DNA of 64,000 nucleotides from Marisediminitalea aggregata (GTDB lineage: Bacteria; Pseudomonadota; Gammaproteobacteria; Enterobacterales; Alteromonadaceae), in contig NZ_FQWD01000001.1 in the NCBI RefSeq assembly GCF_900129565.1, positions 806,001-870,000 on the forward strand. Direction: 5' to 3'. A model generated the notes under the pieces. The model was not told the origin of the DNA. It worked only from the letters and a program-made list of their open reading frames with translations, and ran no database searches. The stretch's first letter is position 1. Each line of letters opens with the position of its first letter. Of the stretch, positions 8,855 through 19,200 are shown one piece after another. Made by a program: the position numbers and the translations under genes.

Positions 8855-10480
8855 ATGTTCACTGACTTTATTGCTCACGCCACACGCCATTTGAGGCCGG
8901 TCTTTTTACTCTTGTTAGCTATGCCGGCAATCGCTGCACAACCAGCTAGCACACCTTTCAATGCATCAATTGATACGTCAAAACCTGTTACTTACACTAA
9001 CCCGGTTCTTCCCGGTTTTTACTCAGACCCGAGCATAACAAAAGCGGGGGAGTACTATTATCTGGTATCCAGCACCTTTGAGTATTTTCCAGGCATTCCG
9101 GTGTTCCGCAGTAAAGACCTGGTTAACTGGGAACAGATTGGCCATGTCATTGACCGGCCTGAACAGTTACCCGATGGCGTGAACATCTTCGCCGTTACCC
9201 TGCGCTACCACGACGGTACGTTTTATATTGTTACCACCAACGTGGGCTACGGTTGGAATTTTATCATGACAGCAGATGACCCGGCCGGCCCCTGGTCTGA
9301 TCCTATCTGGATAGACATACCTCATATTGACCCTGACCTGTTCTTCGATGACGACGGCAAAGTGTACGTGATCAACTCTGCTTTCACCTTGTATGAAATC
9401 GATATTAAAACCGGAAAAGTGCTGAATGAGACTGGCCCTGTTTGGGCGACCGAAGGCGGGCGCTATGCAGAAGGCCCACACATTTACAAAAAGGACGGCT
9501 GGTATTATTTGATGGCGGCCGAGGGAGGCACAGAAGAAGCACATTCCATAACCATTGCGCGCAGCCACAACATTGCTGGTCCGTATTACAGTAATCCGGC
9601 CAATCCTATTGTGACACATGTAAATCGTGCCGGTCAGCAAAACCCCATTCAGGGCCTCGGCCACGGCGACATGATTCAGGCTGACGATGGCAGCCACTGG
9701 ATGGTGTTTCACGGTTACCGAAGCGTTATTGAAGGCGGCGTTCACCATACTCTGGGCAGAGAAACCTGCCTGTCGCCGGTCAGCTGGCCGGAATTTGGCT
9801 GGCCCCAAGTGAACGGTAACGGCACGATTACGCCAGAAATGCGTGTTCCCACGTTGCCCTTAGTGCCTGTTGCCCCAGAGCCGGTGCGCACTACTTTTGA
9901 CAAGCCGCTGGGACTTGCATGGAATTATATTCAGTCGCCACCACCAGCGGGTGTCAGTATAAACACCAACAAAAAAGCCCTGGTGCTGACCGGCTCGGCC
10001 CACACGTTGGGTAATCCACATCAAAAAGGCGTGAGTTTCGTTGGTCGCCGCTTGCAACACACTCACTTCAAAGCCAGCACGGAGTTACATTTTGAGCCGG
10101 CCGCGAGTCATGAAAAAGCCGGATTAACGCTGCTCAACAACGGTACGCATTTCGATATCATGGTCGGTACAGACAATGGCACCCGATATATCCAGGCCAC
10201 CTTCCAGTTTGGCGAGATTAACTACACTTCGGAAAAGCGTACTTTAGCACCGGGTCCGGTAGTCTTAACGGTAGAAGGAACAGGAAGTGACTTCCATTTT
10301 GGGTTTGAACAGCAAGGTAAGGCCACCGTATTAGACAGTGTCAGTGCCCGTTACCTGAGTTCAGAAACCATAGGCGGCTTCACCGGTGTCTATGTAGGCC
10401 CTTATGCAACCGGGAATGGCAAAGCCAGCAACAGCGAAGCGCGTTACACGTGGTTTGACTATAAACCTAATACGCCATAG
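8855..10480 (+). CDS. Exported glycoside hydrolase family 43 (beta-xylosidase/arabinofuranosidase type)
   Basis: This 541-residue protein has a Sec signal peptide (about residues 1-28, ending AIAAQP), a five-bladed GH43 beta-propeller (about 45-345) and a C-terminal jelly-roll domain like that of two-domain GH43 beta-xylosidases (about 350-537). The expected catalytic residues are visible: base D58 in FYSDPS, pKa-modulating D159 in HIDPDLF, and acid E206 in YAEGPH. The family removes xylose or arabinose from plant or algal polysaccharide fragments. The signal peptide places it in the periplasm or outside. It stands alone, with no xylan transporter or regulator nearby. The ribosome binding site before the ATG is weak. 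Confidence 0.88.
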   Translation: MFTDFIAHATRHLRPVFLLLLAMPAIAAQPASTPFNASIDTSKPVTYTNPVLPGFYSDPSITKAGEYYYLVSSTFEYFPGIPVFRSKDLVNWEQIGHVIDRPEQLPDGVNIFAVTLRYHDGTFYIVTTNVGYGWNFIMTADDPAGPWSDPIWIDIPHIDPDLFFDDDGKVYVINSAFTLYEIDIKTGKVLNETGPVWATEGGRYAEGPHIYKKDGWYYLMAAEGGTEEAHSITIARSHNIAGPYYSNPANPIVTHVNRAGQQNPIQGLGHGDMIQADDGSHWMVFHGYRSVIEGGVHHTLGRETCLSPVSWPEFGWPQVNGNGTITPEMRVPTLPLVPVAPEPVRTTFDKPLGLAWNYIQSPPPAGVSINTNKKALVLTGSAHTLGNPHQKGVSFVGRRLQHTHFKASTELHFEPAASHEKAGLTLLNNGTHFDIMVGTDNGTRYIQATFQFGEINYTSEKRTLAPGPVVLTVEGTGSDFHFGFEQQGKATVLDSVSARYLSSETIGGFTGVYVGPYATGNGKASNSEARYTWFDYKPNTP

Positions 10481-10487
10481 GCAATTA

Positions 10488-10523
10488 ACACAACCGGGTA
10501 ACATAAGGTTACCCGGCGTGTTT
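10488..10523. terminator. Bidirectional terminator
   Basis: A perfect 9-bp stem CCGGGTAAC/GTTACCCGG with a five-base loop, extended by an A-rich left side and T-rich right side (ACACAA...GTGTTT), lies between the convergent GH43 and lipoprotein genes. Confidence 0.7.
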
Positions 10524-10529
10524 GAATAG

Positions 10530-10832
10530 TTAACAGTCTTTGTCTTCCATGTCTAACTTGTCTTTCGCTTTTTCGCAGGTATCTTCAATAGCATCGGCTG
10601 TGTCTTCGGCTAGTTCTTCTGCTTTGTCCGCAGCGTCTTCAGCCATTTCCTTAGCCTTATCAGTCGCGTCGGCAGCCGCTTCCTTCGCGTCTTTAAACAC
10701 ATTACTGGTGCTCTCTTTCAGGCTGTCCAGCTTGTCTTCTGCCTGTTCGGCACTGTCATCGCTACACGCCGCCAGGGTAATAGTGAATAGTCCAACAAAG
10801 ATGAGGGTGAATACTTGTTTTACGTGTGTCAT
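10530..10832 (-). CDS. Small helical lipoprotein
   Basis: This 100-residue protein has a lipoprotein signal (LAAC lipobox, lipidated Cys at residue 23) and a mature part built almost wholly of Ala, Glu, Asp and Lys in an irregular 11-residue-like periodicity (KAKEMAEDAADKAEELAEDT). It should form a long amphipathic helix, reminiscent of LEA-type or apolipoprotein-like repeats. A terminal pair of Cys residues (DTCEK, DKDC) could form a disulfide. The role is unknown; it is probably an envelope protein attached to a membrane. A 53-residue membrane protein gene lies just upstream on the same strand. Confidence 0.75.
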   Translation of the reverse strand: MTHVKQVFTLIFVGLFTITLAACSDDSAEQAEDKLDSLKESTSNVFKDAKEAAADATDKAKEMAEDAADKAEELAEDTADAIEDTCEKAKDKLDMEDKDC

Positions 10833-10864
10833 GTGTGTCTCCGTTTCTCTTGTTTCTTAATGCG

Positions 10865-11026
10865 TTATCTGCGCGTGATTAAGCCAAGTACTACCTTGTA
10901 CAAAAATACCAGATAAATACTGGTAAGCAGAACCAGCTTACCCATGCCTTGCATACTGTGCGATACCCCCAGGCGTTTTATTACGACACCGGTTAGCACT
11001 GTCATTAGCACAATTATCAACAACAT
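10865..11026 (-). CDS. Small membrane protein (53 aa), two TM segments
   Basis: A 54-codon frame starts at an ATG with AGGAG about eight bases upstream. It encodes MLLIIVLMTVLTGVVIKRLG, a polar turn (VSHSMQGMGK), then LVLLTSIYLVFLYKVVLGLI and a terminal TRR. The pattern of two hydrophobic helices with a short charged loop, together with the good ribosome binding site, supports a real gene. It lies 32 bases upstream of the helical lipoprotein gene on the same strand, so they may form a two-gene operon. No family was recognised. Confidence 0.6.
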   Translation of the reverse strand: MLLIIVLMTVLTGVVIKRLGVSHSMQGMGKLVLLTSIYLVFLYKVVLGLITRR

Positions 11027-11224
11027 TGGCGTTCTCCTTTCTCAAACCTCACCGAATCACGGTATTTGAGCCAATGCGGCTTGTACGTGTCGGGCGCGGT
11101 TTGTAATTAACTTCATCACGAGAATTGTCTAGTGACATAGATATAGCGAAAAGCATGCCAACTTTTATTTTTATTAATTAACAATGAGTTACAAAAAAAC
11201 AAGAAACGCTTCCGACACAACCCA

Positions 11225-11256
11225 GTAAAAGTGTCTGTCGTAACAGACACTTTTAC
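11225..11256 (-). terminator. Terminator of ppk2
   Basis: A perfect 14-bp inverted repeat, GTAAAAGTGTCTGT paired with its complement around a CGTA loop, lies 23 bases beyond the ppk2 stop codon. The outer TTTTAC on the minus strand supplies the T-rich side. Confidence 0.75.
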
Positions 11257-11279
11257 CGGATCTGGGCAGTCGTCGACAA

Positions 11280-12236
11280 TCAGGCTTTTTGTTGTTCAGG
11301 ATGAAGGGTTTTACCCAGGATGTGGTTGTCGCGCTCAATTACAGTAGCCGCTCTGCCTACAATTAACGGATCGGGCGCTTTGGCTATGTGCTTGTCTTTG
11401 TTCGGATAGGGCAGTTCATGCAGGAAGTACTGCATACAGTTCAGACGGGCCCGCTTTTTATCGTCTGACTTGATCACGACCCAAGGCGCATCAGCCGTGT
11501 CGGTGTAGAAGAACATGGCTTCTTTTGCTTCAGTATAATCGTCCCACTTTTGCTGAGCCAGTTTGTCAATCGGGCTGAGCTTCCATTGCTTCAGCGGATC
11601 AGTCTCGCGACGTTGGAACCGACGAGTCTGCTCTTCCTGGGTTACCGAAAACCAGAACTTGAAGACGCGAATGCCACTATTCACCAGCATGCGTTCCAGC
11701 TCTGGCGTTTGACGCATAAATTCCAGGTATTCGTTGGGCTCGCAAAAGCCCATGACTCGCTCTACACCGGCACGGTTGTACCAGGACCGGTCAAACAGCA
11801 CGATCTCCCCGGCCGTTGGCAGGTGTTTTATATAACGCTGAAAATACCACTGGCCTTTTTCTTCGTCAGACGGCTTTTCCAGTGCAACCACCCGGGCACC
11901 ACGAGGATTAAGGTGCTCCATAAAGCGCTTTATCGTGCCCCCTTTACCCGCCGCGTCACGCCCTTCGAAGATCATTACCACACGCTCGCCGGTGTCTTTT
12001 ACCCATTTCTGTACTTTTAGCAACTCAACCTGCAACTGGCGTTTGTGTTGTTCGTAAAACTGCCGGGTGATTTTGCGTTTATATGGATATTCCCCGGAAC
12101 GAAACGATTCAGCAATGTACTGTTCGTCGTGGCGTTTTTCACCAATACTGTGGGGCGCTGTGGGTACTTCAGCTACTACCGGAATAGCGGCTTGCGGCTG
12201 TGGGTTTTCGGTTTGAGTGGTTTGGCTGTTTGTCAC
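11280..12236 (-). CDS. ppk2: Polyphosphate kinase 2 (PPK2)
   Basis: This 318-residue cytosolic enzyme transfers phosphate between polyphosphate and nucleotides, usually making GTP or ATP from the diphosphate. It has the PPK2 Walker A motif GRDAAGKGGTIKRF (about residue 95), the lid region ALEKPSDEEKGQWYFQRY and the Walker B motif DRSWYNRAGVERVMGFC. The length and single PPK2 domain fit a class I enzyme. The N-terminal 30 residues are Pro/Gln-rich and probably disordered. It is monocistronic with a strong hairpin downstream. Confidence 0.92.
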   Translation of the reverse strand: MTNSQTTQTENPQPQAAIPVVAEVPTAPHSIGEKRHDEQYIAESFRSGEYPYKRKITRQFYEQHKRQLQVELLKVQKWVKDTGERVVMIFEGRDAAGKGGTIKRFMEHLNPRGARVVALEKPSDEEKGQWYFQRYIKHLPTAGEIVLFDRSWYNRAGVERVMGFCEPNEYLEFMRQTPELERMLVNSGIRVFKFWFSVTQEEQTRRFQRRETDPLKQWKLSPIDKLAQQKWDDYTEAKEAMFFYTDTADAPWVVIKSDDKKRARLNCMQYFLHELPYPNKDKHIAKAPDPLIVGRAATVIERDNHILGKTLHPEQQKA

Positions 12237-12302
12237 GGTAAGATCTCCTGTTGATGATCTTAGTGTACGCCCAAACCGTTGCGGAATAAGGTGTTAAAGC
12301 CA

Positions 12303-12328
12303 CTGGCGCTGATCCAGATCAACGCCAG
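12303..12328 (-). terminator. Hairpin after S9 peptidase gene
   Basis: A stem of about 10 bp with one mismatch, CTGGCGCTGAT paired with ATCAACGCCAG around CCAG, lies 14 bases past the peptidase stop. Only a short T-stretch (CTTTAAC) follows on the minus strand, so termination is likely but not certain. Confidence 0.45.
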
Positions 12329-12341
12329 GTAGCCTTTCCTT

Positions 12342-14300
12342 TTATTGCAGGTATTTGCTGAGGAATTTGTCCATCGCTTCGAAGGTTTTCATACGATTGG
12401 ATTGAATAGACAGATGGTGATTACCAAAAGGCAATTCCACATACTCGAAGACCTTATCATGATCTTCCAGCTCCTCGGCCATATTGCGACTTTGCTCTAC
12501 GTGCACAACGCGATCTTCCTCGCCATGGATTAGCAGAATAGGCGTTTTGATATTCTCCACAAAGTTAATCGGTGAGCGACGTTCACGATCATCTTGGTCT
12601 TCCCCAATTTGCTTTTTCACCAGCTTTTTATTCACAAAGGCACGGGCGCGAAATACCAGTCTGTCTAAATCACTCACCCCTGCAAAGCTCACTGCACAGG
12701 TATACATTTCAGGGCTTTTAACCGTAGCGGCCAACGCAGCGAAACCACCGTAACTGGCGCCCACAATGCAGACTTTGGTTTTATCGGTATAGCCTTGGTC
12801 AATCATCCATTGCGTTGCATCGGCTATGTCGTCCTGCATGGCCATGCCCCAGCTTTGCATCTGTGCTTCACTGAACGAGTAACCATACCCTGTCGAGCCT
12901 CTGAAATTCGGGCGCATAACGGCGTAACCACGGCTGTTGAAATACGCAGTCCAGTAATCGAATCCCGCGTAGTCACGGCCACCAGGGCCACCGTGTGGGA
13001 AAATAACCGTAGGGTAAGGCGCTTCGCCGTGTTTAGGTAACGTTAAGTAACCCTCAATGGTCGCTTTATCACGCATGGTAATATCAACCCGTGTGTGGTC
13101 ACTCAACGACTCCGGCACAATATCGGGATACTGGTCGAACAGGAATTTCAAGGTTCCTTCGCGCTGGTTACCAACGTAATAACGGCCCGGGTGGGTGTCA
13201 CTTTCAGAATACAACAGGTACACATCCTCATTCTGACTGAACTTAACCAGGTAGTTTTTGCGATCTTTGAGTACGTTATTCAGGTTCTCCTGCAACGCTT
13301 CATAGCGAGGCTCCCAATAGTAACGTCCGCCTTTGGCGTTAGCGTGACGTACACCAATTGCGTCTTTGGTGACAGGCGAATAAATCAGGCTGCCGTCCAC
13401 ATCGTACTCGTCATCAGCGTAAACCAAGGTTTCTTCGCGGGTAGTTAAATCCATTTTGTACAAGGCCCGGTAGTCGCCCAGGTATCTCTTGAAATACAGG
13501 ATATTCGGATCGGCCGCAAACCCTGCAATGCTTATCGGTTTGTCGTCAGACACATTGTAAGAGAACAGCTTTTCGTATTCGTCTTCTTCATTCAGCAGAT
13601 AGATATCACGGTCGCCGGTTTCGTAGTTCAGTGTAATACCAATACGCAGATTGCCCTGGCGATCAGTCATCCAGTCGCGGATGCGTTTCTTGCCTTTTTC
13701 CAAACGGCTGATCTTGCGGGTTTTAACATTCACTTTGAACACAGACGGTTCAAGAGGGCGCGCAATATCGATAGCCATTAAAATGTGGTCAGGATCATCC
13801 GGCAGCATATCGATGATTTCGTCCTGGAACTGCGGCGCGCGTTTTGAATTTTCCTGATATCGTTTGATATGACGCCAGTCGATAACTTGCTCGGGATCGC
13901 CGCCCTGCTCGTTATACTTCATGACATACAGTCGGGTTTTGAAGTACTTGGTGCCCGCTTCCGATATCTCATATTTTGCGCTTACCAACAGATCTTCATC
14001 GTTAGCCCAGCGGTACCAGTTAATTTTAACTTTCTTGTTGTCAGCTCTTAGCAGGTAAAAAACCTTGCCGGTTTCTATATCCAGCGTCATCAGTGCCGCC
14101 AGGTCTTCACTCTCGGAGTTGCGTTCCATCGCAATGCGATTCCCGCTCGGCGATAATGCAACAGAATAGAACTGGGGCAATCGGCTAAAGACTTCAATTG
14201 GCGTTAATTTTGCTTCTTCATTAGCAGTGGCGAGAGAAACAGGGGCAGCAGAGACTATGCACAAACACAGCATAATCACGCCTTTTGCAAAGCGCTTCAT
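12342..14300 (-). CDS. S9 family prolyl oligopeptidase (exported)
   Basis: This 652-residue protein has a signal peptide (about residues 1-26), an N-terminal beta-propeller (about 35-390) and a C-terminal alpha/beta hydrolase domain. The catalytic triad is visible as S516 in GASYGG, D596 in HGEEDRV, and His in GNHH (628/629). HGGPGGRD is the oxyanion region. The signal peptide indicates a periplasmic or secreted peptidase acting on short peptides, common in marine Alteromonadales that feed on protein. It is a single gene, divergent from tamA. Confidence 0.92.
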   Translation of the reverse strand: MKRFAKGVIMLCLCIVSAAPVSLATANEEAKLTPIEVFSRLPQFYSVALSPSGNRIAMERNSESEDLAALMTLDIETGKVFYLLRADNKKVKINWYRWANDEDLLVSAKYEISEAGTKYFKTRLYVMKYNEQGGDPEQVIDWRHIKRYQENSKRAPQFQDEIIDMLPDDPDHILMAIDIARPLEPSVFKVNVKTRKISRLEKGKKRIRDWMTDRQGNLRIGITLNYETGDRDIYLLNEEDEYEKLFSYNVSDDKPISIAGFAADPNILYFKRYLGDYRALYKMDLTTREETLVYADDEYDVDGSLIYSPVTKDAIGVRHANAKGGRYYWEPRYEALQENLNNVLKDRKNYLVKFSQNEDVYLLYSESDTHPGRYYVGNQREGTLKFLFDQYPDIVPESLSDHTRVDITMRDKATIEGYLTLPKHGEAPYPTVIFPHGGPGGRDYAGFDYWTAYFNSRGYAVMRPNFRGSTGYGYSFSEAQMQSWGMAMQDDIADATQWMIDQGYTDKTKVCIVGASYGGFAALAATVKSPEMYTCAVSFAGVSDLDRLVFRARAFVNKKLVKKQIGEDQDDRERRSPINFVENIKTPILLIHGEEDRVVHVEQSRNMAEELEDHDKVFEYVELPFGNHHLSIQSNRMKTFEAMDKFLSKYLQ

Positions 14301-14542
14301 GGCAACATTCCTTGTATTTATAGGATATTATGATCAGTAATATAATTAATCGCAGCAGTCGAGGCAATCAAATCAGCCTCTGTTGGCTCTGTAGTTGTTA
14401 CACGCTGTGTCGTAAATACGCCACGTTTCAACGAAATTGCTGTAGCAATACGTGTGATAACGGTAAACTGACGTCTCGATTTACCTGTCATCACTCAAAT
14501 AGCTACTTGCCATACCCGGTGTAAGGAACCACACGTTAACCC

Positions 14543-16288
14543 ATGTCGCTTCGCACGTTAATCATCGCCCTTAGCCTACTTATTGTGACTGCCACTGCGC
14601 CTGTTTTGCAGGCAGCCACAACGCTGGATTACGAACTCACGGGCGTAGAAAAAAGTGAATTAAAAAAGAATATCGGTTTGTACCTGGCCAACATCTCTTT
14701 TTCCGGTACGGTACCCGACGAAGCAACCCAGGAACGTATCATAAAGACAGTCAATACTGCGCTTCAGCCATTTGGTTACTACAACGCTGACGTAGCAGTT
14801 TCCATTGAAAACGAAGACGTCATTATTAACGTTGTTTTAGGCGATCCGCTTATTGTGGCCAACGTGAACCGGGAGATTATCGGCGAGGGCAGGGATGACC
14901 CGGCTTTTCGCGAGAGATTTAACGCACTGGCCATCAAAAAAGGCGATGTATTACATCAGCCAACCTACGAAAAGTTTAAGTCAGACATGTTTAACTATGC
15001 ATTGTCGAATGGCTACTTTGATTTTTACTGGCAGGCAACCCGGCTCGATTTGGTGAGAGAGGAAAACGAAGCAAACGTGCTGCTAATCGCGCAAAGTGGC
15101 CGGCAGTATGCCTTCGGCGAAGTCAGGTTAGTCGGCGATGACAGAGCCAAAGCGATCATTGGCCGTCTGCAACCCTTCAAATCCGGCGATCCTTATAGCG
15201 CTGCAAAACTCACTACGTTTAATCGCCGCCTGAATGAAACCGGCTACTTCCAACGCGCCATTGCCCGTCCTCTGGTAAGTCAGGCCGACGGTGTAAACGT
15301 ACCGATTGAAATAACCCTGTCTCACTTACCCAGAGACATATTTAACGTGGGTGGGGGAGCCAGCTCAGACACCGGCCCCCGGGTACGTGGCCGCTGGGAG
15401 CGCCCCTGGGTAAACTCCCGAGGGCACTCTATTACCGGTGAAGTATACATCTCGAAACCCGAGCAGGCCGCCAGTCTGGACTATCGGATTCCGCTGGAAG
15501 ACGTGAACAACGATTACGCCAGCATCAAAACCAGTTATGAATTTGAAGACAACACCACCAGCGACACCAAAAGTGAAAAACTGAGTATTTCCGGTCACCG
15601 GTTCTGGAAAGAAGCCGATTCGCCCTGGCAGCGCAGTATTTCCCTGTCTTACGAACGTGAAATGTTTACCCAGGGTATCAGCGACCCGCAAACCATCAGT
15701 TTGCTTATGCCCGGGTATTCTATTGGCTACAGTGAATCCGACAATGCGCTGAGCATTAACCAGGGCAAATTCTTTGTGGTTGCCATGCAGGGCGCACATG
15801 AAAACGCCGGCAGTGACATTTCACTGCTGAAAATGACCGCCAAAGCCAAGTATATTGCCACGCTCAACAACACACACCGGCTATTTTTACGCGCCGAAGC
15901 CGGCGCCATCGAAACCGAAGATTTCGACCGCGTGCCGTCAAGTTTGCGATTCTTTACCGGTGGTGACCAAAGTATCCGTGGTTTTAGCTATCAGGAAATC
16001 GCGCCCTCAGTATTAAACGACGAGGGCCAACGCGTGCTAACTGGGGGTAAGTACCTGGCAACGGCCAGTGCGGAATACGCCTACCCTGTCACTGATTCCT
16101 GGCGCGCGGCGGTCTTTGCCGATGTTGGTACAGCAACCAATGATTTTTCAGACCCGCTGACCACCGGTTACGGCATTGGTGCCCATTGGCTTACGCTAAT
16201 TGGCCCGGTGCGATTCTACATTGCACGGGGGCATAGCGAATTCGAAAATACCTGGCGCTTCCACTTTACGCTGGGGCCTGAACTATGA
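14543..16288 (+). CDS. tamA: Translocation and assembly module outer-membrane protein TamA
   Basis: This 581-residue outer-membrane protein has a signal peptide (about residues 1-24), three POTRA-type repeats in the periplasm (about 25-265) and a 16-stranded Omp85 barrel ending in Leu after the typical GPVRFYIARG and WRFHFTLG strands. The size matches E. coli TamA (577). With TamB it helps insert some outer-membrane proteins and is implicated in lipid traffic between the membranes. The gene overlaps tamB by four bases (ATGA), the standard operon arrangement. AAGGAA lies 14 bases before the ATG, a rather long spacing. Confidence 0.95.
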   Translation: MSLRTLIIALSLLIVTATAPVLQAATTLDYELTGVEKSELKKNIGLYLANISFSGTVPDEATQERIIKTVNTALQPFGYYNADVAVSIENEDVIINVVLGDPLIVANVNREIIGEGRDDPAFRERFNALAIKKGDVLHQPTYEKFKSDMFNYALSNGYFDFYWQATRLDLVREENEANVLLIAQSGRQYAFGEVRLVGDDRAKAIIGRLQPFKSGDPYSAAKLTTFNRRLNETGYFQRAIARPLVSQADGVNVPIEITLSHLPRDIFNVGGGASSDTGPRVRGRWERPWVNSRGHSITGEVYISKPEQAASLDYRIPLEDVNNDYASIKTSYEFEDNTTSDTKSEKLSISGHRFWKEADSPWQRSISLSYEREMFTQGISDPQTISLLMPGYSIGYSESDNALSINQGKFFVVAMQGAHENAGSDISLLKMTAKAKYIATLNNTHRLFLRAEAGAIETEDFDRVPSSLRFFTGGDQSIRGFSYQEIAPSVLNDEGQRVLTGGKYLATASAEYAYPVTDSWRAAVFADVGTATNDFSDPLTTGYGIGAHWLTLIGPVRFYIARGHSEFENTWRFHFTLGPEL

Positions 16289-19200
16289 GTATTAATCGCC
16301 TCGCAAAAGTATTTTTATATTCGGTGGTGAGTGTGGCTACGCTCGCCGGCGTGCTGCTATCGCCACTGGGCATGCCAGTCATTCAATACGCCGCCAATCA
16401 CAGCGTGCCGGGCCTTTCGGTATCGTCGCTATCCGGCAGTTTGTGGTCAACCCTGACCGTAGAACAATTGCGCTTTCAAAACGCGCAATGGCAAGTCGAC
16501 GTAGCGCGTATCGAACTGGATCACGAGTGGACCTGCTTATTGCAATCGTCGGCGTGCATAAACACCCTGACGGTTAATCAGCCTGTTGTAAAGCAATTGG
16601 CCGAAGGGCCAGAAACGCCAGACAATGACGAGCCAGTCGAAGCCATTGAATTACCCATAGCCATTCATCTGGATAACCTCACGGTTACTGGTATCGACGT
16701 CTCAACCTTTGCGGCAGATATCAGCATTGCGCAGCTAAGCGCCAGGGCCGAGTGGGTAAATACGCTCAAAGTAGCGCATTTTCATACTGATGATATTCGG
16801 GTGTCACTACCTGAAGCCGAAGCGCAACCTACGCCAGCTTCAGCGCCTGTCGTTTTAAGCTATCAGCCACCAGCGCTGCCGGTTATTACCATGCCGTTAC
16901 TGGTCAGCCTCAATGATATTGCCATTAATCAACTTCAGCTCTATCAGGGCGACGCCCTGTTAACGCAGTTAAACATCGCATTGCAAAAGGCGGCGGTGAA
17001 AAAACGACAGATTGAGTGGAAGCAACTGAGTGTTGAAGCACCGCAAGGCAAAACAAGTGTGTCTGGCCAGGTAGCGTTTACCGGCAATTACCCGGTGACG
17101 CTGTCGCTGGATGCCAGCTCCTTGCTGGAAGACTTTCCTCAGTCAGCAAACCTGGCCGTAAAAGGCGATCTAAGCGATCTTTCAATGACGTTGGCAGCGA
17201 GCGGCACCGTATCGGCCAATGCACAGGCTAAAGCCAACCTGCTCGACAGTCAGTTGCCCTTGTCGTTGCAACTTAACTGGCCGGAACAAAGCCTGAAACC
17301 TATTCAGGACATTCAGCTTGCAGCGGGCGTGCTGTCTGCACAGGGAAAAATGGGTCAATATGCCCTTAGCGCCCAGACCGGGGTGTCGGGTGAAGCCATT
17401 CCCTCGACCGCCATCGATATTCAGGCCGTATTAGGCGAGCGCTCACTGGCGGTCAGTGCCATGAATGCAGACCTACTCGACGGCACCATCACAAACAGCG
17501 GCGTGCTGTATTTCAGCGATGCGATTAGCTGGGAAGGGCTTACCCATCTTCAAACACTCGACTTAGCAAAGCTGAGTCCGCAAGCGCCGACTATGGTCGA
17601 CGGCTTGCTTAAAACGCAGCTCAGTATGACGGCTCGCGGTCCAAACCTTCTGGTGTCAGATATTCAGCTGTCTGGTGTGCAGTACGACAGGGATTTTCTG
17701 TTGCAGGGAGACGCTGTCTATTCAGCCAATAGCGACATTATGGTGGGTAACCTGACTGCGCAACTGGAAGACAATGAAGTCTCCGCAATCGGGCAAGTTT
17801 TTAATCAACAGTACATCGATGCACTGATTTCTCTGAAGCTGCCACACCTGAGCTATTTGTACCCCGATGTAAAAGGCGGCATAGATGGCTCGGTGAATAT
17901 TGAGGGCGACTGGAATAACCCAACCGTACAATCTGCCATTGCGCTTCGCGACATTACACTTAGCCCTGCACTGAGTGAAGCAATGGCTAAACAAGGCCCG
18001 CTCAATGGCACGGTTGATGTTGCAGGTAGCCTGGCTGAACACACGCTGACAACCTCGTTGCAGTTGCCCGACTACACCAGTGAATTGCATTTAAGCGGAA
18101 ACTGGCAAAATGGGCGCTGGCAGGGCGTTCTGAGTGATACCCAACTGGCTGTGATCAACACGCGCTGGGCGCTCAACACCGACGTAAATCTGTCTTTTGT
18201 GCAGTCGCCGCAACAGCTCGATGTGTCGGCGCATTGCTGGGAGTCACGAGAGCACGGCGAGCTGTGCATTAACGAAGCGAGCTATACGCCGCAACAGGTT
18301 TTGTGGGATATCAGCGCAACTGAATTGCCGCTCGGACTATGGGCCTTTGAACTCGCGCCAGAGGTGCTGTTTGAACGCAATCAGGCAACCCTGTCGTTTT
18401 CCAGCCAGGGCCAATTGGATCTTGCGTCGCAACAGGCCCAGGCCAAGGTTAGTGCCGATATAACCGCCGACGACTGGCGGGTCGGCCCGAAAGGCGAAGT
18501 GGTACTCGCCGTTGACACCTTCTCGTTAAACGGCAACTGGGCAGATAACCAATTAACGTTTACCTCTGAGGTGCGCAGCCCACAGGTTGGCGATATCATT
18601 GCTAATCTCTCGCTCTTACCCTTAGCCGACACACCAACACTGGATGGCACGGTCAATATCAATCGTTGGCGACTGGCTCCGTTTCAGCCTTTGCTTCCCA
18701 ACATGAATGCGCTGGACGGCCAGATAGATGGCGAGCTGGCTCTCAGTGGCCCTATGACGTTGCCACTTGTTAACGGTTCGCTCACGATCCGCGACGGCCA
18801 TATCGACAGCGACGACCTGCCGGTGAAAGTGAGCCAATGGCAGCAAACCATCGCGCTGAATGGCGATAATGCCGACTTCAACGGCGAATATATGCTGGGC
18901 GACGGCGCAGGCACCTTGAGTGGTGATGTGAGCTGGCGCGATGTACCTGAGGTCAACTTCACACTTGCCGGTGAAGCATTCACCGTGCAATACGACGACA
19001 GCAAGGTAAAAGTATCACCGGATTTGACTGCCCATATTACGCCGCAAAAAATCGATATTCAGGGCGAGGTCGACATTCCTTATGCCAGAATCAAAGTGAA
19101 TGACCTGCCGCCCAGTGCCATTGCCCCGTCAAAAGACGTGCACCTACGCGGCGAGCCCCCCAGCGATGCGCTGATTGATCAAATCAACGCCAATGTAATG

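Noticed and set aside
9167..9808. 213-codon minus-strand frame inside the GH43 gene
   Set aside because: GH43 catalytic motifs on the plus strand are complete; the minus frame has no family pattern and is a shadow.
10540..10860. Ser/Ala-rich plus-strand frame antisense to the lipoprotein
   Set aside because: Low-complexity shadow of the Ala/Glu/Lys repeats; no ribosome binding site.
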